A stretch of 45,232 bases of DNA from an uncultured Eubacterium sp. (lineage in GTDB: Bacteria; Bacillota; Clostridia; Peptostreptococcales; Anaerovoracaceae). The position numbers were made by a program, and so were the translations under genes. The stretch lies in NCBI GenBank assembly GCA_902495595.1, contig CABUXV010000015.1:1-45232 (forward strand), in the 5' to 3' direction. Each line of letters opens with the position of its first letter. Positions within the stretch are counted from its first letter, which is position 1. Of this stretch, positions 7,273 through 14,602 are shown one piece after another. The notes under the pieces are model-generated. The model made no database searches, had not been told where the DNA came from, and worked only from the letters and a program-made list of their open reading frames with translations.

Positions 7273-8987
7273 ATTTGACTATAAACGAACAGAAAATTTC
7301 AGTTAATGAAGGAACTACCATTTTGGATGCAGCTTTAAAAGTAGGTATAGATATTCCTCACCTGTGTTTCTTAAAGGAAATAAATGAAATCGGAGCGTGC
7401 AGAGCATGTGTGGTTGAAAATGCAGGAATGGATACTTTGATACCGGCATGCAATACTCCCGTGGAAGAGGGGATGCAGATATATACAAACAGTCCGAAAG
7501 CAAGGGAAGCGAGGAGGATAAATATAGGTCTTATACTTTCAGACCACGACTGCAAATGTGCAACATGCGTAAGGAGTGGGAACTGTAATTTGCAGAAGAT
7601 ATCAAACGACCTTGGCATCCTTGACATTCCTTATGAGAATACAGCGGAAAAAAGTATCTGGAAGAGCAAAGGACCTCTTATAAGAGATGCTTCTAAATGT
7701 ATTAAGTGCATGAGATGTATACAGATATGCGATAAGGTACAAAGTGTGAAAGTATGGAATTTGTCGGGAAGCGGATACAGAACTACCGTTGGCATATCCC
7801 AGAATGTTTCTATAGATGAAACGAACTGTACTTTCTGCGGGCAATGTGTGACCCATTGTCCTGTAGGCGCTCTAAGAGAGAGGGATGATACTGGTAAGAT
7901 GCTCGATGCATTGGCAGACCCGGATAAGATAACGATGGTTCAGATAGCTCCGGCTGTGCGTACGGCATGGGGAGAGAGTCTGGGGCTTTACAGAGAAGAA
8001 AGCACTATGGGCAAATTTGTTGCTGCTCTTAAACAGATAGGTTTTGACTACGTATTTGATACGGTGTATTCCGCAGATTTGACTATAATGGAAGAGGGAA
8101 GCGAGTTTGTTTCCAGGTTTAAGGAAAAAGAAAAGCATAAGTGGCCTCTGTTTACTTCATGCTGTCCGGGATGGATAAGATTCGTCAAGCATGAATTTCC
8201 TGAATTTGCAGGCAATCTTTCCAGCGCTAAATCACCTCAGCAGATGTTCGGAGCTATGAGCAAAACTTATATTGCAGAGAAGCTGGGTGTTGACCCTGAG
8301 AAAATATATTCTGTTTCCATAATGCCTTGTATGGCTAAAAAATATGAATGTGATGTGGAGGAAGTCAATGATTCCGAAGCAGGGCAGGATGTTGATTTAG
8401 TTCTCACGACAAGGGAAATAAGCAGACTTATAAACGCTGACAGAATCAAAGTAGGCGAATTGGAAGAAGCTGAATTTGATGATATGTTCGGCGAATCCAC
8501 AGGAGCCGGAATAATATTCGGAGCAACCGGAGGAGTTATGGAGGCTGCTTTGAGGTCAGCTCATTTCCTGCTGACAGGAAAGAATCCTAAGACGGAAGCC
8601 TTTAAAAAGGTAAGGGGCATAAAGGGTTGGAAAGAAGCAATCTTTGAAATCGAAGGCATCGCCATAAGAGTTGCAGTTGCCAATGGTCTGGGTAATGCCA
8701 GAGAACTGCTCACCGCGCTGAAAAAAGGTGAAGTGGAGTATGATTTTGTGGAAATCATGGCATGTCCGGGAGGCTGCGCAGGCGGCGGCGGTCAGCCTAT
8801 ACACGACGGAGTGGAAATGGCGGAAGAAAGAGGAAAGACGCTATACGGAATGGATAGCACAGCTCCTTTGAGGTTCTCCCATGAAAATCCATCCGTACTG
8901 ATGAGCTACGATGAGTTCCTCAAAAAACCGCTTTCGGAAAAAGCGCATAAACTGCTTCATACGCATATAGAGGACTGGAAACTTTAA
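7266..8987 (+). CDS. hydA: [FeFe] hydrogenase, group A, modular catalytic subunit
   Basis: 573 residues that reversibly reduce protons to H2. In order: a [2Fe-2S] ferredoxin domain (about 1-80, GACRACVVE), a His-ligated [4Fe-4S] site (HDCKCATCVRSGNC), two [4Fe-4S] clusters (CIKCMRCIQIC and CTFCGQCVTHC), then the H-cluster domain. All three H-cluster motifs are canonical: TSCCPGW near residue 297, MPCMAKKYE near 353 and MACPGGCAGGGGQP near 498. Its start overlaps the flavoprotein gene stop (7266-7272), and the two would be translated together. HydEFG maturases, which it needs, are not in the window. The association with a GltD-like subunit resembles what is classified as group A2; that assignment is from memory and needs a tree. 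Confidence 0.95.
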   Translation: MVNLTINEQKISVNEGTTILDAALKVGIDIPHLCFLKEINEIGACRACVVENAGMDTLIPACNTPVEEGMQIYTNSPKAREARRINIGLILSDHDCKCATCVRSGNCNLQKISNDLGILDIPYENTAEKSIWKSKGPLIRDASKCIKCMRCIQICDKVQSVKVWNLSGSGYRTTVGISQNVSIDETNCTFCGQCVTHCPVGALRERDDTGKMLDALADPDKITMVQIAPAVRTAWGESLGLYREESTMGKFVAALKQIGFDYVFDTVYSADLTIMEEGSEFVSRFKEKEKHKWPLFTSCCPGWIRFVKHEFPEFAGNLSSAKSPQQMFGAMSKTYIAEKLGVDPEKIYSVSIMPCMAKKYECDVEEVNDSEAGQDVDLVLTTREISRLINADRIKVGELEEAEFDDMFGESTGAGIIFGATGGVMEAALRSAHFLLTGKNPKTEAFKKVRGIKGWKEAIFEIEGIAIRVAVANGLGNARELLTALKKGEVEYDFVEIMACPGGCAGGGGQPIHDGVEMAEERGKTLYGMDSTAPLRFSHENPSVLMSYDEFLKKPLSEKAHKLLHTHIEDWKL

Positions 8988-9002
8988 TTTTAATGTAAAT
9001 CA

Positions 9003-9040
9003 GAAAGAGCCGGGGATATAAAATCTCCGGCTCTTTATTT
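9003..9040 (+). terminator. Terminator after hydA
   Basis: Arms AAAGAGCCGG.GAT and ATC.CCGGCTCTTT around a short AT loop, followed by ATTTAT. It starts 16 bases after the hydA stop. Confidence 0.9.
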
Positions 9041-9046
9041 ATGGTA

Positions 9047-9160
9047 AATATCGTAAACGAGATTTCCGTATACTTCAAAGAAAGTACCTTGCGAAGCGTC
9101 GCCCCCTGCGGGCGACATGTGTGCAAAGGAATCTCCGATTCCGTCTTGCACACTTTATTT
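9047..9160. repeat. Nested-hairpin dispersed element, copy A
   Basis: It shares with copies B (11646) and C (33093) the run ACCTTGCGAAGC / ATGTGTGCA / AGGAATCT / GATTC. It folds as an outer stem GTGTGCA (9119-9125) with TGCACAC (9147-9153) around an inner stem GGAATC/GATTCC. A GC-rich hairpin GTCGCCC/GGGCGAC (9098-9116) is special to this copy. A weaker stem is possible at 9047-9066. It follows directly on the hydA terminator and precedes dyad array 2. No protein is encoded. Confidence 0.75.
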
Positions 9161-9185
9161 ATATCGCAAACTAATTTATATCGCA

Positions 9186-9444
9186 AATTATCTAAAAATA
9201 CATCCAAGGAGCAAGTTTTGGATAAAAAGTCCTTATTTTTTGATTTTACTAAGGCTGGATTATCCAAAATATTGATTTAAAAGCTGGTTTTGGTTATTTT
9301 TTATAAAATATTCTATGGATATGAGCTGACTTTTATCCAACACACCGCTGTATAAAGGATATTTGGATATTTATGATTTTTTTACAGCTAATATTAATGT
9401 GATTTTATCCAAATGTATATGGTAAAGATGACTTTTGGATATTT
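9186..9444. repeat. Phased dyad array 2 (four units)
   Basis: Left cores start at 9190 (ATCTAAAA), 9262 (ATCCAAAA), 9335 (ATCCAACA) and 9407 (ATCCAAAT). Right cores start at 9216 (TTTTGGAT), 9288 (TTTTGGTT), 9361 (ATTTGGAT) and 9433 (TTTTGGAT). Every pair is 18 bases apart and units start 72, 73 and 72 bp apart, identical to the arrays at 338 and 26534. Unit 3 with its flanks (9317-9396) is clearly alike in sequence to unit 4 of array 1 (543-620). No gene overlaps it. Confidence 0.85.
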
Positions 9445-9454
9445 TATCCTCTAG

Positions 9455-9517
9455 AAGTATCGGGAAAGTCTGCTGACAGGCAAAGGCGTGGAATAAAGCC
9501 GTTTACCGCCAATACTT
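9455..9517 (+). ncRNA. Candidate compact structured RNA or leader upstream of the ATP-grasp gene
   Basis: A closing stem AAGTATCGG (9455-9463) with CCAATACTT (9509-9517), 8 of 9 positions paired, encloses two hairpins. These are GTCTG/CAGGC (9468-9481, loop CTGA) and GGC/GCC (9485-9500). A-rich joints GAAA and AAA link them. The three-way-junction shape resembles small riboswitch aptamers, but I cannot match it to a known class. It is 90 bases upstream of the likely start of the next gene. No covariation can be tested from one copy. Confidence 0.35.
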
Positions 9518-9606
9518 ATAGTCAATACTAAAGGAAAAGAGTGTTGATATATAAATATAATGATGTTATTATGAAATGTAATGATAAAAACAGAGGTACA
9601 ATAATT

Positions 9607-10842
9607 ATGAGAGAAAATGAATTGGAATTTATTCCGGTAATTTTAGGCGGAGATATAACTACGTACAGTTTGGCGAGATCTTTTCATGAGGAATACGGAG
9701 TTAAATCCATAGCCATAAGTACGGTTAAAAACTGGCTTAATTCATATTCAAGTATAATAGACAATATTATAGAACCTAAGATGAACGATTTAGATACTTT
9801 TATAAAGAGGCTGGTAAGTTTAGGCGAGCAGTATGCTGAAAAGAAAAAACTTCTGCTGATTGCCTGCGGTGACTGGTATGTAAGAATGATAATAGAAAAC
9901 CGTGATACCCTTGAAAAGTATTATGTGATTCCGTATATAAAAGAGGACCTTTTGAACAAACTTGTTTTAAAAGACAGCTTTTACGAAATATGCGAGGAAA
10001 CAGGGGTGGATTATCCCGACACTTTCGTCTATGATGTTAAAGAAAAAAATCCCATAAAACTGCCCTTTGATTTTCCTGTAATAGCCAAGCCTGCCAGCAG
10101 TGCAGAGTACCACTATGCTGAATTTAAAGGAAAGAAAAAAGTATTTAAGTTCGATAATATGGACGAGCTTAAAGCCATGCTTTCAAATCTGGAGCAGAGC
10201 TCTTACGGATATAAATTTCTGATTCAGGATTTTATACCGGGAGATGACAATTATATGTATATACTTACATGTTACTGCGACCGTAATTCAAAGGTCAGAT
10301 TCATGTCTTTCGGTCATACGGTGCTTGAAGACCATGGCGATGCAGCCATAGGAAACCCTGTGGCTATTATAAATATGGTAGACAGAGATGTTATGGACAA
10401 GTCCATCAGATTTCTTGAAGAAACCGGATATACGGGATTTGCCAATTTCGATATAAAATACGATGTAAGAGACGGGAAGTTCAAATACTTTGAAGTAAAC
10501 ACAAGATTGGGAAGAAGCAATTTCTATATAACAGGAAGCGGATTTAATGCCGTGAAATGGATTGTTGACGACTTGATTTACAATAAAAAATTTGATGACA
10601 GAATCGTAATCGCCAATAATGAAAACCTTTATACAGTGGTTCCTAAATCAATAGTGCTTGCTTACTGCGGTACGCCGGAACTTAAAGAGCAGGTAAAAAG
10701 ACTTTACAGAGAAGGCCGCGTATCCAATCCGCTTGAATACAGAGACGAAAAGAATATAATCCATAAGCTTTATACTAAATATTTTATGTTCAAGCAGAAA
10801 AAAAGATTTAATAAGTTTTTAAAACTTGAGGGAAGAAAGTAA
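9607..10842 (+). CDS. ATP-grasp ligase, D-aspartate ligase-like
   Basis: About 411 residues. It resembles the ATP-grasp family that includes the Enterococcus/Lactococcus D-aspartate ligase, which joins D-Asp to the lysine side chain of peptidoglycan precursors in the cytosol. Visible: an N-terminal pre-ATP-grasp part (IPVILGGDITTYSLARSFHEEY), a central DFPVIAKPASS segment for ATP binding, a lid region ending LIQDFIPGDD, and the metal-binding FEVNTRLGRSNFY near residue 300. The next gene is an aspartate racemase, which would supply D-Asp; that pairing is the main reason for the substrate call. The ATG at 9607 has AGAGG 10 bases upstream; the GTG at 9541 in the same frame lacks a site. A generic carboxylate-amine ligase for another amino acid is the alternative. 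Confidence 0.78.
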   Translation: MRENELEFIPVILGGDITTYSLARSFHEEYGVKSIAISTVKNWLNSYSSIIDNIIEPKMNDLDTFIKRLVSLGEQYAEKKKLLLIACGDWYVRMIIENRDTLEKYYVIPYIKEDLLNKLVLKDSFYEICEETGVDYPDTFVYDVKEKNPIKLPFDFPVIAKPASSAEYHYAEFKGKKKVFKFDNMDELKAMLSNLEQSSYGYKFLIQDFIPGDDNYMYILTCYCDRNSKVRFMSFGHTVLEDHGDAAIGNPVAIINMVDRDVMDKSIRFLEETGYTGFANFDIKYDVRDGKFKYFEVNTRLGRSNFYITGSGFNAVKWIVDDLIYNKKFDDRIVIANNENLYTVVPKSIVLAYCGTPELKEQVKRLYREGRVSNPLEYRDEKNIIHKLYTKYFMFKQKKRFNKFLKLEGRK

Positions 10843-10854
10843 CAGGAGCTTATT

Positions 10855-11586
10855 ATGAAAGATGCAGTCGGAGTATTGGGAGGCGTCGGACCTCTTGCAA
10901 CGGTTTATTTTATGGAGATGGTAATTAAAATGACTGAAGCTGAAAAGGACCAGCAGCATATTAATATGCTGGTTTCCAATCATGCAACCATTCCTGACAG
11001 AACGGATTTTATCATGGGCAAAAGCAATGAGTCTCCCGTAAATGATATGGTAGAAGATGCCCGAATGCTTGAAGCGGCAGGATGCAGTTTTATCGTGATA
11101 CCGTGCAATACAGCCCATTATTTCTTTGAAGATATAGAAAAGGCGGTCAATGTGCCTGTTGTAAATATAATCAAAGAAACCATAAACTATGCTCTCAAGC
11201 AGGCAGAACAAAGAAAGACTCCGAGAACTGTTAAAAAGCTCGGTATTCTTGCAACTGAAGGAACGATTTCTTCCGGGACTTACAGTTTTTACGGAAATCC
11301 CATGGGAGTTGAATGCGAAGCGCCGGACAAGGAATATCAGGATAAAGTAAACGAGCTTATATACGGACGTGTAAAAGCAGGTCTTGATGTAACTTTAGAC
11401 GAGATAATGGATGTTGTGAATCACATGAGAGAAAAAGGATGCGACGCCGTAATAATGGGATGCACCGAGCTTTCTGTAATATATAAAGATTTAGACCTTG
11501 AAAACATATGCGATGATATAATAGATTCACTGTCTGTACTGGCGATGCGCACAGTGTCAGGCAGCGGTAAAAATATAAAAGGTTAA
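10855..11586 (+). CDS. racD: Aspartate/glutamate racemase family protein, probable aspartate racemase
   Basis: A 243-residue PLP-independent racemase. The two catalytic cysteines are present: C84 in IPCNTAHYF and C203 in MGCTELSVI. The N-terminal GVLGGVGPLATVYFMEMV and the SNHATIPDRT segment fit aspartate rather than glutamate racemases. It starts 12 bases after the ligase stop with an AGGAG site and is surely co-transcribed. Together they would make and attach D-Asp for the wall cross-bridge, as known for racD-aslA pairs in lactic acid bacteria. A perfect terminator follows. Confidence 0.87.
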   Translation: MKDAVGVLGGVGPLATVYFMEMVIKMTEAEKDQQHINMLVSNHATIPDRTDFIMGKSNESPVNDMVEDARMLEAAGCSFIVIPCNTAHYFFEDIEKAVNVPVVNIIKETINYALKQAEQRKTPRTVKKLGILATEGTISSGTYSFYGNPMGVECEAPDKEYQDKVNELIYGRVKAGLDVTLDEIMDVVNHMREKGCDAVIMGCTELSVIYKDLDLENICDDIIDSLSVLAMRTVSGSGKNIKG

Positions 11587-11593
11587 TGAACAG

Positions 11594-11622
11594 CCGCCTC
11601 AAAATATTTTGAGGCGGTTTAT
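11594..11622 (+). terminator. Terminator after racD
   Basis: Perfect palindrome CCGCCTCAAAAT/ATTTTGAGGCGG at 11594-11617, followed by TTTATT. Confidence 0.9.
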
Positions 11623-11645
11623 TAATATTCAGGAAAGATTGATTT

Positions 11646-11757
11646 TTCGATATTGACGGAATATCAATAAAAGCACTTTGCGAAGCAACGCCCCTTTTTC
11701 GTGAGATATGTGTGCATAGGAATCTCTGATTCTGACCTGCACACTTTTTTTGTGCAG
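11646..11757. repeat. Nested-hairpin dispersed element, copy B
   Basis: It begins with GATATTGACGGAATATCAA (11649-11667), a 6-bp hairpin with loop GACGG identical to copy C. CACTTTGCGAAGC follows, then the core: GTGTGCA (11710-11716) pairs with TGCACAC (11738-11744) around GAATC/GATTC. CTGCACA (11737-11743) can also pair with TGTGCAG (11751-11757), an alternative fold. It lies just after the racD terminator. Confidence 0.78.
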
Positions 11758-11971
11758 AAAATATTATTTTTGATATTTCCGAAATATTAAGCTTTCTTTC
11801 AGGCAGATTCTTCGCTCTACCTGAATTTGTTTTGCCTGCGGCCGTTTTCTATCAGAAAATAGCTGCGAGCCTTTGGAAACAGGGCGGCAAAGTTCTGCTG
11901 CTGAAAGGGAATCGGCCGAGCTGATTTTTTATTTATGCGGCGATTTTCATAAAAAAATATGAAAATATATA
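11758..11971. other. Non-coding, hairpin-rich stretch before padR
   Basis: No gene is visible. Possible stems are CAGGCA/TGCCTG with inner ATTC/GAAT (11800-11838), TTTTCT/AGAAAA just after, and GCGGCA/TGCTGC. CGGCCG occurs near 11838 and again near 11914. A T-run (GATTTTTTATTT) follows the last G+C-rich part, so this could be an independent small RNA with its own terminator. It lies upstream of the padR promoter, so it is not the padR leader. It matches no RNA family I know. Confidence 0.35.
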
Positions 11972-12000
11972 TTGACAAACAATATTATATATCATATAGT
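11972..12000 (+). promoter_or_regulatory. Promoter of the padR operon
   Basis: TTGACA (11972-11977), a 17-base spacer and TATAGT (11995-12000). The start would be near 12007, with a short leader containing a palindrome. Confidence 0.8.
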
Positions 12001-12012
12001 ATTAGACAGAAA

Positions 12013-12024
12013 ATCATATATGAT
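12013..12024. promoter_or_regulatory. Candidate PadR operator
   Basis: Perfect 12-base palindrome ATCATATATGAT just after the expected transcription start and 38 bases before the padR ATG. PadR-family repressors often bind short AT-rich dyads at their own promoters, so autoregulation is likely but inferred. Confidence 0.45.
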
Positions 12025-12061
12025 AAATAATATAACAGACTTTGGAGATAAGGAGGTAATG

Positions 12062-12499
12062 ATGGCTTTCAAGATTGAATCCAGTCTGCTGGATGCATGC
12101 GCACTGGCAATATTAAGCAGGGGAGATACTTACGGTTACGAAATAACGCAATCGATGAAACAAGCGATAGTAGTATCCGAATCGACTTTATATCCTGTTT
12201 TGAGAAGACTGCAAAAAGAAAAATTATGTGAAACATATGATGAACCATATCAGGGTAGGAACAGACGATATTACACGATTACACAAGAGGGTGTTGAGAA
12301 GCTGGAAGAATATAAGACTCAGTGGATTGAGTACAAAACTGCAATAGATACATTCCTGGGGAATTCCGTTTATGAAGAAGAACAGATTCAAAGTGAGGAA
12401 GAAACGCAACCTGATGAGGAGCGGAATTCGGAACCTGCGGAAGATGAGCTGACAGAGCAGGAAGCAGAGAAGGAAGATGGAGGTGGAGATAATGAATAG
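12062..12499 (+). CDS. PadR-family transcriptional regulator
   Basis: 145 residues. The N-terminal winged helix-turn-helix is typical (LLDACALAILSRGDTYGYEITQ, SESTLYPVLRRLQKEKL, RRYYTITQEG). The C-terminal third is unusually acidic (EEEQIQSEEETQPDEE..., many E/D), with no PadR dimer-domain pattern I recognise beyond about residue 105. AGGAGG (12051-12056) favours the ATG at 12062; an ATG one codon earlier is also possible. It overlaps the next gene by 8 bases. PadR-DUF1700-DUF4097 operons are common in Bacillota and are usually linked to cell-envelope responses. It probably represses its own operon until a signal is sensed. Confidence 0.9.
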   Translation: MAFKIESSLLDACALAILSRGDTYGYEITQSMKQAIVVSESTLYPVLRRLQKEKLCETYDEPYQGRNRRYYTITQEGVEKLEEYKTQWIEYKTAIDTFLGNSVYEEEQIQSEEETQPDEERNSEPAEDELTEQEAEKEDGGGDNE

Positions 12500-13133
12500 A
12501 AAAAAATTTATCGATATTCTGAAGGAGGAACTTTCCAAACTGCCTGATGAGGAAATTGATGCAGCTATAGAGTATTACGAAGAATACTTTGATGAGGCAG
12601 GAGCCGAAAATGAAGAAGAAGTGCTTTCCGAGCTCGGCTCTCCTAAGAAAGTAGCATCGCAGATAAAGTCTGAATACGCAGTAAGACTTTTGGACAGTGA
12701 TGAAGTTCATACAGCCAGGAAAGGATTTTCTGCAGTTAAATGGACATTGATAGGAATATGTTCGGCGCCGATTTCCATACCTGTAATAATCGTGCTTATA
12801 ACTATGGTAATAGTTACATTCACTGTATTTATAAGCGTTGCGGCAAGTCTTCTGCTATCGCTTATCGCAGCAGCAGCAGCCAGCATAGGAGCGCTTGTTT
12901 TGGGAGTGCTCGCCATACCTGTCGCAATTTCGACATCATGTTTTTTCATAGGATGCGGATTGATGGGACTGGGAATTTCAGTCATACTGGGATATCTTGT
13001 AATTAAGGGTGTAAGACTGGCAGTATCGGCAATGGTAAAAGGTATAAAAAACAGCAATGAAAAGAGAAAACAAAAGAAACTTACGGGATTTAAAGAGAAC
13101 GGTAAATGGAAATACAACAAGGAGGTGAAGTAG
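12492..13133 (+). CDS. DUF1700 family membrane protein
   Basis: 213 residues. The N-terminal cytosolic part (FIDILKEELSKLPDEEIDAAIEYYEEYF...LGSPKKVASQI) is the DUF1700 signature. It is followed by about four hydrophobic segments between residues 75 and 180 and a basic C-terminus. The GGAGGTGGAG site overlapping the padR end picks the ATG at 12492 rather than 12477. The biochemical role is unknown. Its fixed place between PadR and a DUF4097 protein suggests it works with them at the membrane, perhaps as a sensor or anchor. Confidence 0.85.
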   Translation: MNRKKFIDILKEELSKLPDEEIDAAIEYYEEYFDEAGAENEEEVLSELGSPKKVASQIKSEYAVRLLDSDEVHTARKGFSAVKWTLIGICSAPISIPVIIVLITMVIVTFTVFISVAASLLLSLIAAAAASIGALVLGVLAIPVAISTSCFFIGCGLMGLGISVILGYLVIKGVRLAVSAMVKGIKNSNEKRKQKKLTGFKENGKWKYNKEVK

Positions 13134-13134
13134 T

Positions 13135-13998
13135 ATGAAACCGGGTATAAAGAAATTTTTATCTGTATGCGCTATAGTGGCAGGTGCAGGAATAGTGCTG
13201 TCCGTAGTAGGGTACTTCACAGGCGGAATAGACGGAGTGGGGGAAATGTCCCAAAAATATTCATGGATAAAAGGACCTGCCGGAGACCGTGAATATACTT
13301 ACCTGCCGGAGGGTGAAACCTTTACATCTGTGAAAGTTAACGGTGATATCGATGTAAATATATCCGAGGGAAGTTCAGAAACAAAAGCCGCCATAGGTCA
13401 CGGAGAAAACATCGGAATGCCGAGAATGTATGTTGAAGATGGAGTGCTTATAGTAAATGCAGAAACCGACAGCCCTTCTGTAGGTCTGGATTTCAGCGGA
13501 GAAAACGCATTCCCTGTTCTGGAAATATACTGCCGGGAAAATGCTAAACTTCAAAATATAGATATAGATATAAGTTATGGGGATGTGGGCATAGAAAATG
13601 TATCATGCGGCAGTATGAACATAGCTACAAGCTACGGTAATGTGGACATATACAATACGGAATTAGAGAGCGGAAAGATATTGACTGATTATGGGGATGT
13701 AAGCGGTGAAAGTATTGTAAGCGGAGGTCTTGATATAACGGCAGAACTGGGGGACTGTTCTCTTCAGGGCGTTCTGAGAGGAAAGACCGGAATAAGAGTC
13801 GATTCGGGAGATGTTGATGTTGAGTCCTCGCTAAGTGAAGTAGAATACAAAGTCTCGGTTGACGCTGAGGCAGGAGATTTAACTATAGGAAATAATGAAT
13901 TTGATAATTTTTCAAATCACTATTCACGAGGCGAAGGTCCTAATGCGATAGAAATTGTTTCTGAGCTTGGGGATGTTGAAATTGGCTTTGGAATTTAG
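13135..13998 (+). CDS. DUF4097-family surface protein
   Basis: 287 residues. An N-terminal membrane helix or uncleaved signal (about 8-30, FLSVCAIVAGAGIVLSVVGYF) is followed by an extracytoplasmic repeat-rich region. Recurring I.ISYGDVGIENV, IATSYGNVDIYN, ILTDYGDVSGE and RVDSGDVDVESS units indicate a right-handed beta-helix of the DUF4097 type. It starts one base after the DUF1700 stop and has a GGAGGTGAAG site. Such proteins are usually the effector gene of PadR-DUF1700 operons; the molecular function is not known. Confidence 0.83.
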   Translation: MKPGIKKFLSVCAIVAGAGIVLSVVGYFTGGIDGVGEMSQKYSWIKGPAGDREYTYLPEGETFTSVKVNGDIDVNISEGSSETKAAIGHGENIGMPRMYVEDGVLIVNAETDSPSVGLDFSGENAFPVLEIYCRENAKLQNIDIDISYGDVGIENVSCGSMNIATSYGNVDIYNTELESGKILTDYGDVSGESIVSGGLDITAELGDCSLQGVLRGKTGIRVDSGDVDVESSLSEVEYKVSVDAEAGDLTIGNNEFDNFSNHYSRGEGPNAIEIVSELGDVEIGFGI

Positions 13999-14023
13999 CA
14001 TGGAAAATATATGATTTAACCCG

Positions 14024-14062
14024 AAAACAGCGGTGAATTACTGGATTTCACCGCTGTTTTTT
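14024..14062. terminator. Bidirectional terminator between DUF4097 and Hpt genes
   Basis: AAAACAGCGGTGAA (14024-14037) pairs with TTCACCGCTGTTTT (14047-14060). T-runs follow on the plus side and a shorter one on the minus side, so it can serve both convergent genes. Confidence 0.88.
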
Positions 14063-14065
14063 CGT

Positions 14066-14431
14066 TCAGATTTCAAGTCTGCATATTGCCTGAATATCCT
14101 GCTGAATAAATGATATAAGTGTGTGGATGCCATCTAAAGTGTCTTTATCCATATTTTGCGGCGAGTCTATGTTTTTAAAGAAACTTTCGGCCTCGCTCAT
14201 ATGGGTTTGAAGCGTCGTAAAACAAAGCATGGAAGACAGACCTTTCATAGAGTGGCACAGGACGGCCGTATCGCTGAAATGTTTATCAGACACCAGATGA
14301 TTCAGCTGGTCGAATATTTCACCGCTGCTGTCTTTGAATTTGTTAAAATGTTTTTTAAAGAGCTCAGGGTTGTTTCCCATGTTTAAGACGGCTTGCTGAA
14401 CATTGCACACATTGCTTGATTTCTTAATCAT
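14066..14431 (-). CDS. Stand-alone histidine phosphotransfer (Hpt) domain protein
   Basis: 121 residues, all helical. It contains LCHSMKGLSSML, the Hpt phospho-acceptor motif, with H60 as the likely phosphorylated histidine. It would pass phosphate between a hybrid kinase and a response regulator in the cytosol. GGAGGTGCTAT precedes the ATG on the minus strand. No kinase or receiver gene is nearby, so its partners lie elsewhere. Hpt sequences are short and variable; the call rests on H-x2-KG and the helical pattern. Confidence 0.7.
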   Translation of the reverse strand: MIKKSSNVCNVQQAVLNMGNNPELFKKHFNKFKDSSGEIFDQLNHLVSDKHFSDTAVLCHSMKGLSSMLCFTTLQTHMSEAESFFKNIDSPQNMDKDTLDGIHTLISFIQQDIQAICRLEI

Positions 14432-14602
14432 ATAGCACCTCCGGGCATAATGCTGAACTTATGGTTTTGTTATACTGATCTTATAATATAGTATATGAAT
14501 TTTCCATAAAAAACATTCGATATTGTTTTACATAATGTAACAAAATGGTTAAAATATTATTGTCAGGAAAAGCGAAATTGTTAGAATAAAGGAGAAAATG
14601 CG

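Noticed and set aside
9041..9280. 79-residue ORF
   Set aside because: It runs through the dispersed element and array 2, without ribosome site or family features.
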